13,705 nucleotides of DNA from VRUE01 sp963748075 (lineage in GTDB: Bacteria > Actinomycetota > Thermoleophilia > Solirubrobacterales > 70-9). Positions within the stretch are counted from its first letter, which is position 1, and the number at the start of each line of letters is the position of its first letter. A program made the position numbers and the translations under genes. Location of the stretch: contig CAVVHQ010000041.1 of NCBI GenBank assembly GCA_963748075.1, positions 1 through 13,705 on the forward strand. The letters run 5' to 3'. Below, one piece after another: positions 12,964 to 13,705 of this stretch. The notes below the pieces were generated by a model. That model saw only the letters and a program-made list of their open reading frames with translations, was not told the DNA's origin and ran no database searches.

Positions 12964-13705
12964 GCGCGGAAGGTGGTCGTGGCGTCCGCGCTGGGCCCGG
13001 CCGCCGCGCCCGACTCCTTCATCGCCGCGATCTGCTCGTCCGTATAGCCGGCCTCGCGCAGCACCTCGTCGGTGTGCTCGCCGAAGGCCGGCGCCGGCCG
13101 GCCCGGGTCGGCCGGGGTGCGGCTCATCTTCACCGGCGCGCCGAGCTGGCGGACCGTGCCGAGCCGCGGCTGCTCCAGCTCGGTGACCATTCCCCGCGCC
13201 CGCACCAGCTCGGAGTCGAGTGCCTGGTCGAGGTCGAGGACCGGCTCGATGCAGCAGTCGTGCTCGTCGTTGAACGCTTTCCATTCCTCGCGGCTGCGCG
13301 AGCGAAAGACGGCGGCGACCTCGCGCCAGGCGTCGGAGCCGGGCGCCTCGAACTGCGCCTCGACCAGGTCGGGGCGGCCGACCCCGTTGCAGAAGGCGGC
13401 CCAGAACTTCGGCTCCAGCGCCCCGCAGCTGACCCAGCCGTCGGCGACCTCGTAGGGCAGGTAGCAGAGCAGGCCGCCGGCCAGCTGCTGCTCGCCGCGG
13501 CGCGGCACCTCGCCGTCGCAGAAGTAGCGGCCGGCGACCAGCGCCAGCCAGGAGAGCGCCCCGTCGGCCATCGAGACGTCAACCATCTGGCCCTCGCCGG
13601 AGCGCCGCCGCTCGTGCAGCGCCGCCAGCACTCCGAGGGCCGCCATCAGCGCCCCGCCGCCGATGTCGGCGATCTGCCCACCCGACTGCACCGGCGGCCC
13701 GTCCC
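12960..13705 (-). CDS. CaiB/BaiF family CoA-transferase or alpha-methylacyl-CoA racemase, N-terminus missing
   Basis: The frame is open to the window edge; the GTG at 13691 is internal, because DGPPVQSGGQ continues from upstream. About 247 C-terminal residues are present. Family marks are GGQIADIGGGALMAALGVLAALHERRRSGEGQMVDVSM, ending in the MADGALSWL helix, and the C-terminal PVKMSRTPADPGRPAPAFGEHTDEVLREAGYTDEQIAAM. In alpha-methylacyl-CoA racemase the Asp before GGG is catalytic; the ADIGGG here keeps it. Racemase action on 2-methylacyl-CoAs or CoA transfer between acids are both possible. merR overlaps its stop by four bases, which suggests that the regulator controls this pathway. Confidence 0.88.
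   Translation of the reverse strand, partial: DGPPVQSGGQIADIGGGALMAALGVLAALHERRRSGEGQMVDVSMADGALSWLALVAGRYFCDGEVPRRGEQQLAGGLLCYLPYEVADGWVSCGALEPKFWAAFCNGVGRPDLVEAQFEAPGSDAWREVAAVFRSRSREEWKAFNDEHDCCIEPVLDLDQALDSELVRARGMVTELEQPRLGTVRQLGAPVKMSRTPADPGRPAPAFGEHTDEVLREAGYTDEQIAAMKESGAAAGPSADATTTFRA

Overview
The window is very G+C-rich and gene-dense. It uses many GTG or TTG starts and has few Shine-Dalgarno sequences. The protein families present (a HemQ/ChdC-type protein, FprA, a cyclase-AAA-TPR regulator, actinobacterial Holin-X and DUF3618 proteins, and a CaiB/BaiF enzyme with a MerR regulator) suggest a chromosomal segment of a deep-branching actinobacterium. My best guess is Thermoleophilia/Solirubrobacterales, but that is inferred from protein style and not proven. 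I see no rRNA, tRNA, CRISPR array, transposase or clear phage module.

Layout. (1) 1-1183, plus strand: the 3' part of a coproheme decarboxylase (hemQ), then a small PAS-like sensor with a four-cysteine C-terminal motif. (2) 1184-3744: an iron-sulfur/redox block. It holds a repeat-rich leader, fprA (NADPH-ferredoxin reductase), a BolA protein and a CGFS glutaredoxin on the plus strand, with erpA (A-type Fe-S carrier) facing them. (3) 3787-4662: a DegV lipid-binding protein. (4) 7026 down to 4659, minus strand: a five-gene run of nitrilase-like hydrolase, TetR regulator, a 44-residue membrane protein that I found by reading the gap, a Holin-X protein with a perfect 24-bp repeat tract, and a DUF3618 membrane-anchor protein. 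(5) 7206-10244: a 1012-residue signalling protein (class III cyclase domain, AAA ATPase, TPR-like helices). (6) 10335-12180: an SDR reductase and an NAD-dependent epimerase, divergently transcribed from a 25-bp gap whose two -10 boxes overlap. (7) 13705 down to 12229, minus strand: a CaiB/BaiF CoA-transferase/racemase cut by the window edge, overlapping a MerR regulator by four bases.

How the genes work together. The hemQ, fprA, bolA, grxD and erpA products all handle heme, iron-sulfur clusters or their electron supply, so the left third reads as an iron-cofactor neighbourhood. Two enzyme genes are translationally coupled to their probable regulators (nitrilase-TetR and CoA-transferase-MerR). 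Most transcription units start with a TAnnnT or similar -10 element only 6-11 bases before the start codon, which points to leaderless mRNAs. fprA and the nitrilase gene are the exceptions, with apparent leaders that carry repeats or a palindrome.

I did not find a clear new multi-gene defence or mobile system. The most unusual items are the fprA leader, in which the start-codon region occurs three times with competing inverted repeats; the overlapping divergent promoters at 11185-11194; the cyclase with altered active-site residues behind a 12-bp inverted repeat; and the membrane-protein trio that resembles the YqjD/YqjE arrangement.
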